Source: Clostridiaceae bacterium 14S0207 (GTDB lineage: Bacteria > Bacillota > Clostridia > Clostridiales > Clostridiaceae). Taken from it: a DNA stretch of 64,000 nucleotides. Both the position numbers and the translations under genes were made by a program. Numbering within the stretch: the first letter of the stretch is position 1; each line of letters begins with the position of its first letter. Shown in pieces: positions 55,390 through 64,000 of this stretch. The DNA is taken from positions 62,001-126,000 of the forward strand of contig CP026601.1 in NCBI GenBank assembly GCA_003288255.1. Reading direction: 5' to 3'. The notes below the pieces were generated by a model, which saw nothing but the letters and a program-made list of their open reading frames with translations, made no database searches and was not told the DNA's origin.

Positions 55390-55800
55390 TTAAAATCTCA
55401 ATACTTTAGGAAATTTAATCATCAGTAATAAAAGAATTATTAAGTTTAGTAATGTACCACATAATAATGTGACAAGTTGTTTAGTAAAATTTTTTTTAAA
55501 TTCATCTGTATATACAAAGTAATTAATGAGTATCAATATAATAGTTAATAATACTATATATACAATATCTTCAATTAATACACTTTTATATCTGATTATT
55601 TCATATGTATAACCTGTTAATGTTAAAATAATTCCTTGACATAGAAAAATATTAATTGTAGTTTTTAATAGATTTTTACGTTGTATAAAATATAAAAACA
55701 TGATTTCTATAATCATTGGAATTAAATTATACTTTATGGACCATGAATACAATAGATAATTTAGAAATAAAAGCGGAAAAAATCCTTCAATAAATTCCAC
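55390..55800 (-). CDS. hypothetical membrane protein
   Basis: The 136-residue protein has four to five hydrophobic helices with short loops and no recognisable motif. The start is GTG after TAGGGGATG. A terminator follows about 90 bp downstream. The family is unknown. Confidence 0.5.
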   Translation of the reverse strand: MEFIEGFFPLLFLNYLLYSWSIKYNLIPMIIEIMFLYFIQRKNLLKTTINIFLCQGIILTLTGYTYEIIRYKSVLIEDIVYIVLLTIILILINYFVYTDEFKKNFTKQLVTLLCGTLLNLIILLLLMIKFPKVLRF

Positions 55801-55936
55801 AGTACATCCCCTACCTTATTATAGTAATAAGATAAATGTAGCATTATTTCTACATTATGTCAAAAATCTCAGAAACTAATTCAAATATCCCTCAAAAAGA
55901 ATATCATATTCTAGTGTTGTAATAAAAGTTTAACTA

Positions 55937-56040
55937 TTAATCTATCAAAACTAAATTTTTTCCTTCTAAGTCCATTTTATATAACTTAAATTCATCTTCA
56001 TATGATACAAACCAAATTTCATTATGAAATAATAATAGAA
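55937..56040 (-). pseudogene. C-terminal fragment resembling beta-propeller (DUF5050-like) proteins
   Basis: The frame encodes HNEIWFVSYEDEFKLYKMDL, then EGKNLVLID and a stop. The repeat pattern W-x-x-S-Y-E-D ... L-Y-K-M-D-x-x-G is typical of six-bladed propeller domains. No start or upstream blades remain. Confidence 0.45.
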
Positions 56041-56058
56041 AACCCTTAAATGGATTTT

Positions 56059-56292
56059 CTATTTTTTATATAAAGATTTCATTTTTAAAATTATAATAAT
56101 ACATAATATCAAGGATATAAAATTTATAGAAATACTAGTACACAATACACCACTTTCTGGATATACTGCTTGAAAATTATAGGTTAATAAAGATAATTCA
56201 TTTATAAGCATTGCTATCTTATAAGAAAATAGATTTATTATTAAAATAATAGCTATGCTGAATTTTCCTACTAATTTACTCTTTAAATTCAT
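56059..56292 (-). CDS. small membrane protein
   Basis: The 77-residue protein has two helices (about residues 10-32 and 53-71) and an extracytoplasmic loop FQAVYPESGVLCTSIS. AAAGGAGAGCTT precedes the start. The family is not recognised. Confidence 0.55.
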   Translation of the reverse strand: MNLKSKLVGKFSIAIILIINLFSYKIAMLINELSLLTYNFQAVYPESGVLCTSISINFISLILCIIIILKMKSLYKK

Positions 56293-56304
56293 AAGCTCTC
56301 CTTT

Positions 56305-56400
56305 CTATTTTATAAATTTCTTATTATAATGAATTCCTATAGGTTTATATGCATATCCAACACCTAATTTAACATCTTTAATACCACATTCCTTTTAATA
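56305..56400 (-). pseudogene. C-terminal gene fragment
   Basis: A frame encoding KECGIKDVKLGVGYAYKPIG and IHYNKKFIK ends at 56305. It looks protein-like, but no start remains upstream. The parent family is unknown. Confidence 0.35.
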
Positions 56401-56974
56401 AACAGATGATTTATTTGGCATAGAGGATATGCTACAAGTTCAGCCTTGTTACATTAGATGCAACCCTTAATAAAAACATTATAAATGATAAAGAATATCA
56501 TTTTCAACATTTTCCGTTATATAGCTTTTATTAAATTTTATCTTAATTAACTTTATATTTTTATTTCTATATCCTACACATATTATAAAATCAGTATGCA
56601 ATCTAAAATTTTCCATTAAAATTATATCTTATTACTTTAAATATAAATATATCTTCTAAACTATAATATTTATAAATTCTATACATCCTAGGTCATTATG
56701 CACTGTCTATATATGGAACTTTTAAAATATCTATTTAATTATACAAAATATAAAAGTAGTATAAATGCTATGCTTAAAATTGTCCATGTTAAATTTCTTA
56801 TTTATAGCTATTGTGTAATTAATATTTATAAATTACAATTAATACTAAACAGTTAATAAAGATTTGTTAAAACATTTTTTTAAACTATAAATTTGTTTTT
56901 ATACAACAATATACTTTTATTCTATTAAAAAAAATAACAATTTTATCTTTAATACATAAAGGAGAAGGATTAAA
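56401..56974. other. long AT-rich region upstream of wecB
   Basis: The stretch is gene-free apart from short open frames without start signals. It must contain the wecB promoter; the AT content prevents a specific call. A ribosome binding site (AAAGGAGAAGG) precedes wecB. Confidence 0.5.
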
Positions 56975-58042
56975 ATGAAGATTCTAACTGTTGTAGGGGC
57001 AAGACCTCAATTTATTAAATCTGCCGCTGTATCAAATGTATTAAGAACAGAACATGAAGAAATATTAATTCATACAGGACAACATTATGATGAGAATATG
57101 TCAGATATATTTTTTAAGGAACTTGGTATTCCTAAACCTAAATATAATCTATGTGTTGGCTCAGGTAATCATGGAAATCAAACTGGACAAATGCTAATAA
57201 AACTTGAAGAAATATATATTAATGAAAAACCAGATTTAGTTTTAGTCTATGGAGACACAAATTCAACTTTATCTGGAGCTCTTTGTGCTAGTAAACTTTT
57301 AATTCCTTTAGCACATGTAGAGGCAGGACTTAGAAGTTTTAATATGCGTATGCCAGAGGAACAAAATAGAATATTAACTGATCACATTTCAAACTTTTTA
57401 TTTACTCCTACAGACACTGGAACAGAAAATTTATCTCATGAAGGAATAACAAAAAATGTTTTTAATGTTGGTGATGTAATGTATGATGCTACATTACTAT
57501 TTAAAGACCTTGCTTTGAAAAAATCAAAAATTGTAGAGGAACTAAACTTAAAGAATGATAACTTTATACTTTCTACAATACACCGTGCTGAAAATACTAA
57601 TGATATAAATAGATTGAAAAATGTAATAGAGGTATTAAATGAATGTGGCAAAACAGTAGTATTCCCTATACATCCGAGAACTAAAAAATATTTAGAGCAG
57701 TATGGAATTCAACTAAACACAAATATTCAAGTTTTAAATGGAGTAGGATATTTGGATATGATAAATCTTGAAATGCATGCTGAAAAAATTGTAACTGATA
57801 GTGGTGGAATACAAAAGGAAGCTTTTTTGATGAAAAAACCCTGTATAACATTAAGAGATGAAACTGAATGGAAAGAAACTGTTGAAATTGGTTGGAATAA
57901 AATTGTTGGTTCAAGTAAGTCCAAAATTCTTAATGCTATTCATAGTTTTACTCCTACTAATGAATATAAGGACTTATTTGGAGATGGAAAAGCTGCATAT
58001 AAAATATTAAATATACTAAACGATAATCTTCCAGTATCTTAG
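56975..58042 (+). CDS. wecB: UDP-N-acetylglucosamine 2-epimerase (non-hydrolysing)
   Basis: The 355-residue enzyme interconverts UDP-GlcNAc and UDP-ManNAc, a precursor for wall teichoic acid linkage units and capsules. Motifs follow the family: VGARPQFIKSAAV, HTGQHYDENM, VYGDTNSTL (catalytic Asp), HVEAGLRSF and PEEQNR (catalytic Glu), STIHRAEN, and TDSGGIQKEA with RDETEWKE near the C-terminus. Length and start (AAAGGAGAAGGATTAAA) are normal. It stands alone between exporter clusters, without other glycan genes in view. Confidence 0.95.
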   Translation: MKILTVVGARPQFIKSAAVSNVLRTEHEEILIHTGQHYDENMSDIFFKELGIPKPKYNLCVGSGNHGNQTGQMLIKLEEIYINEKPDLVLVYGDTNSTLSGALCASKLLIPLAHVEAGLRSFNMRMPEEQNRILTDHISNFLFTPTDTGTENLSHEGITKNVFNVGDVMYDATLLFKDLALKKSKIVEELNLKNDNFILSTIHRAENTNDINRLKNVIEVLNECGKTVVFPIHPRTKKYLEQYGIQLNTNIQVLNGVGYLDMINLEMHAEKIVTDSGGIQKEAFLMKKPCITLRDETEWKETVEIGWNKIVGSSKSKILNAIHSFTPTNEYKDLFGDGKAAYKILNILNDNLPVS

Positions 58043-58151
58043 AGCTTAAATCATAAAAAATATATTCTTTTATTTAAACCGTACATTAATAAAAACAGTA
58101 TAAAGAATTGATATATAAAGACCAGTAGAAATTTTAAGGTACATCTCATAT

Positions 58152-58187
58152 GATAGATTCCAAACTCATTTAAGTTTGGAACCTATC
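58152..58187. terminator. bidirectional terminator
   Basis: GATAGATTCCAAACT pairs with AGTTTGGAACCTATC around CATTTA between convergent genes. Confidence 0.75.
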
Positions 58188-58232
58188 ACAAAAACCTAGG
58201 AATACGCCATATTATAATTACTTCCTATAGCA

Positions 58233-60044
58233 TCAGTTTAAGTTGCAAGCACTATAATACTTTGCTTGTGTATTGTACATTTCTTCATATAAACTTCGTA
58301 ATTGGTTTAATAGTTCTTCATGATTCCCATATTGAATAATTTCACCATCTTTAAATACTGCAATTTTATCACAAAATTTACAACTAGATAATCTATGAGA
58401 TATAAATATGGAAATTTTATCTTTAACTAATTTACTAAAATTCATATATATCTCAGACTCTGAAATTGGGTCTAAGGCTGCAGTTGGTTCATCTAAGATT
58501 ACTATTGGTGAATCTTTAGCTATTGCTCTAGCTATAGCAACTTTTTGAGATTGACCACCAGAAAGTTCAATACCATCTTTATCAAATATTTTGTATATCG
58601 GTGTATCTAATCCTAATTTAAGTTTTTTAACATCATTGTATAATCCAATTTCTTTAAGAATAGATAAGATTTCTTTGTTATCTGTAGATTTTTCATTATC
58701 TAAAATAATATTTTCTTTTATTGATATAGGAAACAACTTATAATCTTGGAATACTACTGACAATAATTTCATATATTCTTTTTTACTATATTGTTCAATA
58801 TTTACTCCATTTAACATTATTTCACCTCTTGTAGGTTTATATAATTTTGAAAGTAACTTTATAAAGGTGGTTTTTCCAGCTCCATTTAACCCTACAATAG
58901 ATAAGTTTTCTCCAGCACTTATTGAAATGTTTATATTCTTAAGAGTATATTCAGTAGCTCTTGGATATTTAAAATATACATTTTTAAATTCAATGTTATA
59001 ATTTTCATAACTTCTATTTACTAAATTCCCATCAAGACTAGTATGTAGCTTATCATATTTCACAAAATTAAGTAAATATCTTAAAAATTGATCTACTTCC
59101 AAATATTTGTTTAGTAATTGATCTAAATAAGACATTAAGTTTGTCACAATTGATGCATAAAAAACAAAATCAGAAATACTTATTTTCCTATTATATGCGT
59201 TATATGCTAAGAATAAATATATGATTCCTATTTGAAATTCTTCTATAAATTTTATGATTCCATTGATTTTAGTCGTGTATATTTCCATATTACCCAAATA
59301 ATCTATTGTTCTATTTAAGAATAAAGATACTTTATTTATTATTAATCCACCTATATTATATAATTTAACATCCTTTGCAATAGAAAAATCAGATGTTAAT
59401 TTTGCAAAGTAAGAAAATTTTCTACTTAATGGTATTACATCTTGATACACTTTATATTCATTACCTTGAATCTTATTTAGTAAAAACTTTGTTACTAGGA
59501 TTGTAATACTAATTATAACTATAAAAAATATATTAACAGTACATAATGTAATAATAGCAAATATACTAAATATTATTTCTGTTAAAATCTCTGCGAAATT
59601 TTCTATAGTATTCTCCAATGCAGCTTCATTTTCAATAGGAAAAATAGCTTGTTCTTTTAAATCTAAAATTATAGGATCTTCAACCATTTCAAACTCAATA
59701 TCCAATGATTTCTTTCCTATTCTTATATCGATAGCTTTAAAAAACTTTAAATTTTTTATTTCAAGTATTCTATTTATAATTTTTATACTAATATTAACTA
59801 TTAAATTTAATATTAAGCATATAATTATTTCAGTAATTAAATTATTAACATTTCTATTATTAGTTAATTCATTAATAATCAATTTTATAAAAAACAAATT
59901 TATAAATGGAGATATAGCTTTAAGAATAGAAAGTATAACCATTGTACTTATATAGTATTTATCAAGTTCATTAGCTATTTTCAGTATATATTTCATTGTT
60001 GAAAAATTTTCTTTAAAACAATCTTTATTTTTAAATATATTCAT
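58233..60044 (-). CDS. ABC exporter subunit, second of a pair
   Basis: About 603 residues: a membrane domain (about residues 25-330) and an ATPase with Walker A GLNGAGKTT near 384, signature LSGGQSQKVAIAR near 491, Walker B IVILDEPTAALD and H-loop IFISHRL. I place the start at 60044, where AGAGG is well spaced; the ATG at 60065 lacks a site. It overlaps the upstream gene by 14 nt. The long linker and helix content resemble exporters of lanthipeptide-type clusters, but no such biosynthetic gene is in view. Confidence 0.9.
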   Translation of the reverse strand: MNIFKNKDCFKENFSTMKYILKIANELDKYYISTMVILSILKAISPFINLFFIKLIINELTNNRNVNNLITEIIICLILNLIVNISIKIINRILEIKNLKFFKAIDIRIGKKSLDIEFEMVEDPIILDLKEQAIFPIENEAALENTIENFAEILTEIIFSIFAIITLCTVNIFFIVIISITILVTKFLLNKIQGNEYKVYQDVIPLSRKFSYFAKLTSDFSIAKDVKLYNIGGLIINKVSLFLNRTIDYLGNMEIYTTKINGIIKFIEEFQIGIIYLFLAYNAYNRKISISDFVFYASIVTNLMSYLDQLLNKYLEVDQFLRYLLNFVKYDKLHTSLDGNLVNRSYENYNIEFKNVYFKYPRATEYTLKNINISISAGENLSIVGLNGAGKTTFIKLLSKLYKPTRGEIMLNGVNIEQYSKKEYMKLLSVVFQDYKLFPISIKENIILDNEKSTDNKEILSILKEIGLYNDVKKLKLGLDTPIYKIFDKDGIELSGGQSQKVAIARAIAKDSPIVILDEPTAALDPISESEIYMNFSKLVKDKISIFISHRLSSCKFCDKIAVFKDGEIIQYGNHEELLNQLRSLYEEMYNTQAKYYSACNLN

Positions 60045-61851
60045 ACTCTTGTACCTCTTTCTCATCAGTTTTATAATAAGAAGCTTGAGTTTTAAAAATT
60101 TTATAATACTGTCCTTTTTGAGCCATTAATTCACTATGGTTCCCATATTCAATTATTTTTCCATTTTCAAATAAAGCAATTTTGTCACAGAAGCTTGTAC
60201 TAGCTAATCTATGTGAAATATATATAGCTGTTTTACCGTTAATTAAATTATTAAAATTGTTATATAATTCATTTTCTGCAATTGGATCTAGTGCTGCAGT
60301 AGGTTCATCTAATATAATCATATTACCATCTTTATATAGAGCTCTTGCTAGGGTTAATTTTTGATTTTCCCCTCCTGAAAACTCTATACCCTGCTCATCT
60401 ATATGCTTAAATACACTTGTGTCAATTCCTTTATGCAATTTATTTATCTTTTCTATCATATCTGCTTTTTCTAATGAATCTAGTACTTTTTTTTCATTTC
60501 CTTCTTCTTGTGATGATATATTTTCTTTTATTGTAAAGGGATATAATTTTGAATCTTGAAATACAACTGAGAATATTTTGAAGTATTCTTTTTTGTTAAA
60601 TTTCTTAATATTTATTCCATTAAGTAAAATCTCCCCTGATGTAGGTTCATATAATCTTGTAAGTAGTTTTATTAATGTGGTTTTACCAGAACCATTAACA
60701 CCAACAACTGCTAATTTTTCACCAGCACATATTTTTAGATTTAAATCTTCATATATATACCTATCAGTAAATGGGTACTTAAATGAAACATTCTTAAACT
60801 CAAACTCTAATTTATCTATGATTGGAATATCATATCCCTCCGTAGTTACTTCTCTACAATCATATTTTTTCATAAAATCTATATAGTCATTAATATATAA
60901 ATTTTGTGCTCTTATATGTGCAAAATCTTCAATAATACTACCTGACATAATATTAATATAGCTTAAAATTGAAAAATACATAGTAAATTCACCAATAGAC
61001 ATTTTATTATTTAATACACTATATGTTAAATATACTAATCCTACACCATCTTTAATGAATATAAAAATAGAGTCTATTATATTTGAATTCATAAATTTTG
61101 TCTTAATTTTCTTTTCAACTTTTACTCTATCATTTACCAATTTATTAAATTTATTTGCCATGAACTCTTTTAAATTATATATTCTCATTTCTTTTCCATA
61201 AGCAAAATTACTCATTAAATCTCCTATATAGTCATTTTTTCTATCTAACTTTGATATATTAGTTATATTATCATGTTGAAATTTTTTAGCCCTAAAATGA
61301 TATGTATATGATACTATAAAACTTATAAATATTATCATGAACATTCCTATACTTAAATTGAAAATCAAATACAGAAATAAAATTGTAACTACTATATTAT
61401 TAGAAACATTAAATATTGTATTATAAACACTTTCTATACCTATTTGTCCACCTTGACATGCTTTCCATGCATTTAAATTCTCATTTAATATATCTGGATT
61501 TTCAGTAAATGGATAATCCATATCTAAACATCTTTTTTGTAGATTTATAACAAATTGTATTCTTATTTTCATTATTCTCTTACTTATAACTCCCTGTAAA
61601 AAACATGAGACAAACTTTAATATACAAAAGATCAGAAATAATTCTATTAATTTAAAACTTATATCATTAAATTTATTTTCATGTCCAATATAATCTATTA
61701 TAAATTTAGGTATAAATACAGATACACATGGTATAATCGTATTTATTGCCGTAGATGATAATAATAATATAATAAACATCTTATCTTTATTAATGGCTTC
61801 TTTAAGTAAATATCTTATGTTTCTATTAGTTGAACTATTGTTTTCTTTCAT
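60031..61851 (-). CDS. ABC exporter subunit, first of a pair
   Basis: About 606 residues: a membrane domain with a long first loop containing YPFTENPDILNENLNAW, and an ATPase with Walker A GVNGSGKTT near 382, signature FSGGENQKLTLAR near 490, Walker B MIILDEPTAALD and H-loop IYISHRL. The ATG at 61851 has AGGTG upstream; the GTG at 61860 overlaps that site. It is the first gene of the pair and should form a heterodimer with the next product. Confidence 0.9.
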   Translation of the reverse strand: MKENNSSTNRNIRYLLKEAINKDKMFIILLLSSTAINTIIPCVSVFIPKFIIDYIGHENKFNDISFKLIELFLIFCILKFVSCFLQGVISKRIMKIRIQFVINLQKRCLDMDYPFTENPDILNENLNAWKACQGGQIGIESVYNTIFNVSNNIVVTILFLYLIFNLSIGMFMIIFISFIVSYTYHFRAKKFQHDNITNISKLDRKNDYIGDLMSNFAYGKEMRIYNLKEFMANKFNKLVNDRVKVEKKIKTKFMNSNIIDSIFIFIKDGVGLVYLTYSVLNNKMSIGEFTMYFSILSYINIMSGSIIEDFAHIRAQNLYINDYIDFMKKYDCREVTTEGYDIPIIDKLEFEFKNVSFKYPFTDRYIYEDLNLKICAGEKLAVVGVNGSGKTTLIKLLTRLYEPTSGEILLNGINIKKFNKKEYFKIFSVVFQDSKLYPFTIKENISSQEEGNEKKVLDSLEKADMIEKINKLHKGIDTSVFKHIDEQGIEFSGGENQKLTLARALYKDGNMIILDEPTAALDPIAENELYNNFNNLINGKTAIYISHRLASTSFCDKIALFENGKIIEYGNHSELMAQKGQYYKIFKTQASYYKTDEKEVQEYEYI

Positions 61852-62121
61852 ATTTTTCACCTATATTCAAATTACCTTTCTAAAACTAGTATCTACTTCA
61901 TTTGGTATTTTAAAGTGTTTATAATATAAACTAAATAATTTATACTTTTATTTAACTTTTAATATTTTTACTTATTTGTTATGTACCTTTTTAAATAAAA
62001 CCTTATATTCTCCCCCTTAAAATTTAATGATTATTTTGAATTTTTTGATTATAACGATAATTATACTATTTTTTTTATCAATTCAACCTAAAATTATATA
62101 CGTATAGTTCACAATATTAAC
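61852..62121. other. upstream region of the ABC pair
   Basis: Minus-strand TTGAAT (62086-62081) and TATAAT (62065-62060) are 15 bp apart and may be the operon promoter. A GGGGGAGA site near 62015 is not followed by a start codon. No small ORF was found. Confidence 0.4.
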
Positions 62122-62151
62122 AAAGCCCAGCAAAAAATTTTGCTGGGCTTT
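62122..62151. terminator. terminator, member of the dispersed hairpin family
   Basis: AAAGCCCAGCAAAA pairs perfectly with TTTTGCTGGGCTTT. The flank ACAATATTAACAAAG recalls the copies at 35586 and 36855. Confidence 0.75.
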
Positions 62152-62236
62152 AATTTATAATACTTTAAAATCGCCACAAAAACCAATAAAAAAATTTGTA
62201 AATTAAATATTCCTTATGAACTTTTTAAACCTTAGT

Positions 62237-62593
62237 TTAATTTCCTTGTTTTACATACTTTAACCATTCTAAATATTCATTTTTATAGTCTAATTTTATT
62301 GCATTTTCACTATATTTCATAGCAAGCTCTTGTGAAAATGGAGGTGTTAAAATTATAAAAATATAGTAAGAAATTAAATAGTTTAAATAAGCTAATTTTT
62401 TTGGATCCTTTTCTATTAATAATTTATATTCCAAGCAAAAAAGCAGATTAATTTCTTCTGTAAAGGTTGAATCCAATACAGATAAATCAGATTCTTTAAT
62501 TGTCTCTATATCTAAATTTTCAAGTTCTTTTTTTATATTTTCCGAATATGGATTTTCTTTATTTTTTAATATATTTTCTATAAATGTATTCAT
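62237..62593 (-). CDS. unknown small helical protein
   Basis: The 118-residue protein is soluble and likely all-helical, with an acidic N-terminal half (SENIKKELENLDIETIKESD) and a C-terminal SENAIKLDYKNEYLEWLKYV helix suggestive of a TPR-like hairpin. AAAAGGAGTAACTT precedes the start. It lies between an ABC pair and an MFS transporter on the same strand. The family is not recognised; an immunity or accessory role is only a guess. Confidence 0.6.
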   Translation of the reverse strand: MNTFIENILKNKENPYSENIKKELENLDIETIKESDLSVLDSTFTEEINLLFCLEYKLLIEKDPKKLAYLNYLISYYIFIILTPPFSQELAMKYSENAIKLDYKNEYLEWLKYVKQGN

Positions 62594-62719
62594 AAGTTAC
62601 TCCTTTTATTTAACCCATACAGTTGAAATTGCCTGTATAAACCCATTGAACTCTTTAATAGATAGAACTTCTACTGTTTATAAACAAACCTTAGTAGAAT
62701 CATTACACATAGATGCCTT

Positions 62720-63940
62720 TTAATTTTTTAATCTCAACTGCTTCATTTTTTCCTTATTTTTTATTAAGAACTTATAAATAATAAATATTATGACATACAT
62801 AAATAAGGCCATGCTAAATATTACCCCAAAACCGAAACTTTGAATTATAAATCCACATAAAACTGATAAAATTACGTATACTAACTTTGATATACTACTT
62901 ATAGTGGCAAAAAACTCTCCTCTTTCTTTTTCTGGAATAAAATCCATTAATATAGTGGTTTGACTAGGAAACCATAAAGTGTGACCTATAGTATTTATAA
63001 CATTAGCTAATAAAACTACCTTAAAGTTTTTAGCAAAAAACATTAATAATGTGTAGATTATAAAAGTTAATATTCCAATTTGGCACACATTTTCATTTTT
63101 AATTTTTTTATCTATATCCTTGCATAACATTCCAGTAATTATAGTTACAATAGACATTAAAACCTCTAACAATAAAATTTGCATTAAATTACCTTTAATC
63201 TTATCTAATATAAAATAAGTTGTTATAAAGGTAGAGGTAAGTTCTCCTGAAACTACAACTAAAATTTCTGCACTAGCTATTAAATATAATCCTTTTGATA
63301 TACTAAGCTTAGTATTACTATGTTTAGATCTTGTAGGATTAACCCATTTTAAAAATTTATAAGGAATTAATGATACAAATAAAAATCCAATTCCAAATAT
63401 AAGAAAAACAATCCTATAAGCTAAAATACTATTAAATTTATAGGTTAATATATATCCTAGTATAGGGAAAATAATAACTGTGGCAATTTCCGGAATAAAC
63501 AAATGATACGTATATATTTTACTTCTTTTATCTTCTTTAAAAATCGCATTTTCATATACTCTATATGCAGGGTTTAAAACATTAGTTATTTTTTGTGCTA
63601 TTGCACCAATAAAGAATTGCATCTTAGTACTTGCTAATGCGAAGATTAGAACAGGCCAGCTTTCCGTAAGCCAATCTAAAGCCATACACTTATTAGGAGA
63701 TATTGTATCAAAACTCTTTCTTAATAAATATGTAAAAATTAAATCTGCCAATGCAGCAATACTAAAAAAAGTTCCTATATCTGATATAGTTACACCTAAT
63801 TTATTCATAAATACCGGTAAAATTATGTTATATGAAAAAAATATCCCGCCAATGGTATGCATTAATATATACATATCAACTTCCTTACCAAAACTCTTAA
63901 ATTCATTAAATACATCTGAACACTTATCAATAATTAACAT
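62720..63940 (-). CDS. MFS transporter
   Basis: The 406-residue protein has about 12 helices in two halves of six, separated by a basic loop near residues 200-215 (NPTRSKHSNTKLSISKG). The pattern FFSIAALADLIFTYLLRKSF and, in the second half, DFIPEKERGEFFATISSISK (motif-A-like loop) identifies the major facilitator superfamily. GAGGAAG precedes the start. It probably exports a drug or metabolite; the substrate is unknown. Confidence 0.9.
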   Translation of the reverse strand: MLIIDKCSDVFNEFKSFGKEVDMYILMHTIGGIFFSYNIILPVFMNKLGVTISDIGTFFSIAALADLIFTYLLRKSFDTISPNKCMALDWLTESWPVLIFALASTKMQFFIGAIAQKITNVLNPAYRVYENAIFKEDKRSKIYTYHLFIPEIATVIIFPILGYILTYKFNSILAYRIVFLIFGIGFLFVSLIPYKFLKWVNPTRSKHSNTKLSISKGLYLIASAEILVVVSGELTSTFITTYFILDKIKGNLMQILLLEVLMSIVTIITGMLCKDIDKKIKNENVCQIGILTFIIYTLLMFFAKNFKVVLLANVINTIGHTLWFPSQTTILMDFIPEKERGEFFATISSISKLVYVILSVLCGFIIQSFGFGVIFSMALFMYVIIFIIYKFLIKNKEKMKQLRLKN

Positions 63941-64000
63941 TTTCTTCTTCCTCGTAATCTATAGTTTTTATCCTTCATTTAACAATATAACATTCTCATA

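Noticed and set aside
1-64000. CRISPR arrays, tRNA or rRNA genes
   Set aside because: No regularly spaced repeats, cloverleaf-like sequences or rRNA segments were seen while reading either strand.

Overview
The window is very AT-rich, uses strong GGAGG-type ribosome binding sites, frequent TTG/GTG starts, and carries families typical of Clostridium: a BhlA/UviB holin relic, a DUF1659/DUF2922 pair, YcxB-like proteins and clostridial IS607 remnants. I read it as a chromosomal accessory region of a Clostridium species; no rRNA, tRNA or CRISPR array was found. Its main theme is ABC export. Eleven half-transporters with fused ATPase domains and four stand-alone ABC ATPases (one frameshifted) lie in 64 kb, among GNAT acetyltransferases, a Nudix hydrolase, methyltransferases, small membrane proteins and many decayed genes.

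Layout. 0-3.6 kb: a partial MerR regulator, then a decaying lactococcin-972-type cassette (peptide remnant, large DUF1430-type membrane protein, frameshifted ATPase). 3.6-9.8 kb: two ABC half-transporters and small membrane proteins. 9.9-15.1 kb: M20 amidohydrolase, GNATs, a methyltransferase and a UPF0489 protein, interleaved with gene fragments. 15.4-20.0 kb: an ABC heterodimer with a divergent AraC regulator behind a perfectly tandem 16-bp repeat. 20.3-22.6 kb: a YtrA-type GntR/ATPase/permease operon. 22.7-29.8 kb: a mobile/defence patch with a HEPN-MNT pair, an IS607 relic with a probable omega-RNA, a full Rpn nuclease element, a mini-Rpn derivative, and an ABC pair. 29.8-32.3 kb: a three-gene ABC-2 exporter. 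32.5-40.1 kb: Nudix, GNATs, YcxB-like pair and small membrane proteins. 40.3-45.2 kb: ABC-2 operon, one ABC half-transporter and VanZ. 45.4-46.9 kb: holin relic, amidase/LysM endolysin, DUF1659 and DUF2922. 47.0-50.1 kb: a Sau3AI-like restriction-modification system. 50.2-53.9 kb: a second, inverted and almost identical copy of the ABC pair. 53.9-64 kb: hypothetical membrane proteins, WecB epimerase, another ABC heterodimer, an unknown protein and an MFS transporter.

The most unusual structure is the pair of ~3.7-kb inverted repeats (about 25.73-29.45 and 50.20-53.93 kb). Each carries a complete two-gene ABC exporter preceded by a conserved 22-codon ORF. They bracket about 20.7 kb that includes the restriction-modification system and could invert. 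The two half-transporters of a pair have different membrane domains but nearly the same ATPase domain, and sequence differences between the arms suggest ongoing gene conversion. Rpn nuclease sequences lie at or beside the edges of both arms.

Functional assignments for exporters stop at family level. No modification enzyme for a peptide product lies inside the window, so substrates are unknown. All repeat and homology statements come from reading the sequence by eye, not from alignment or database searches.
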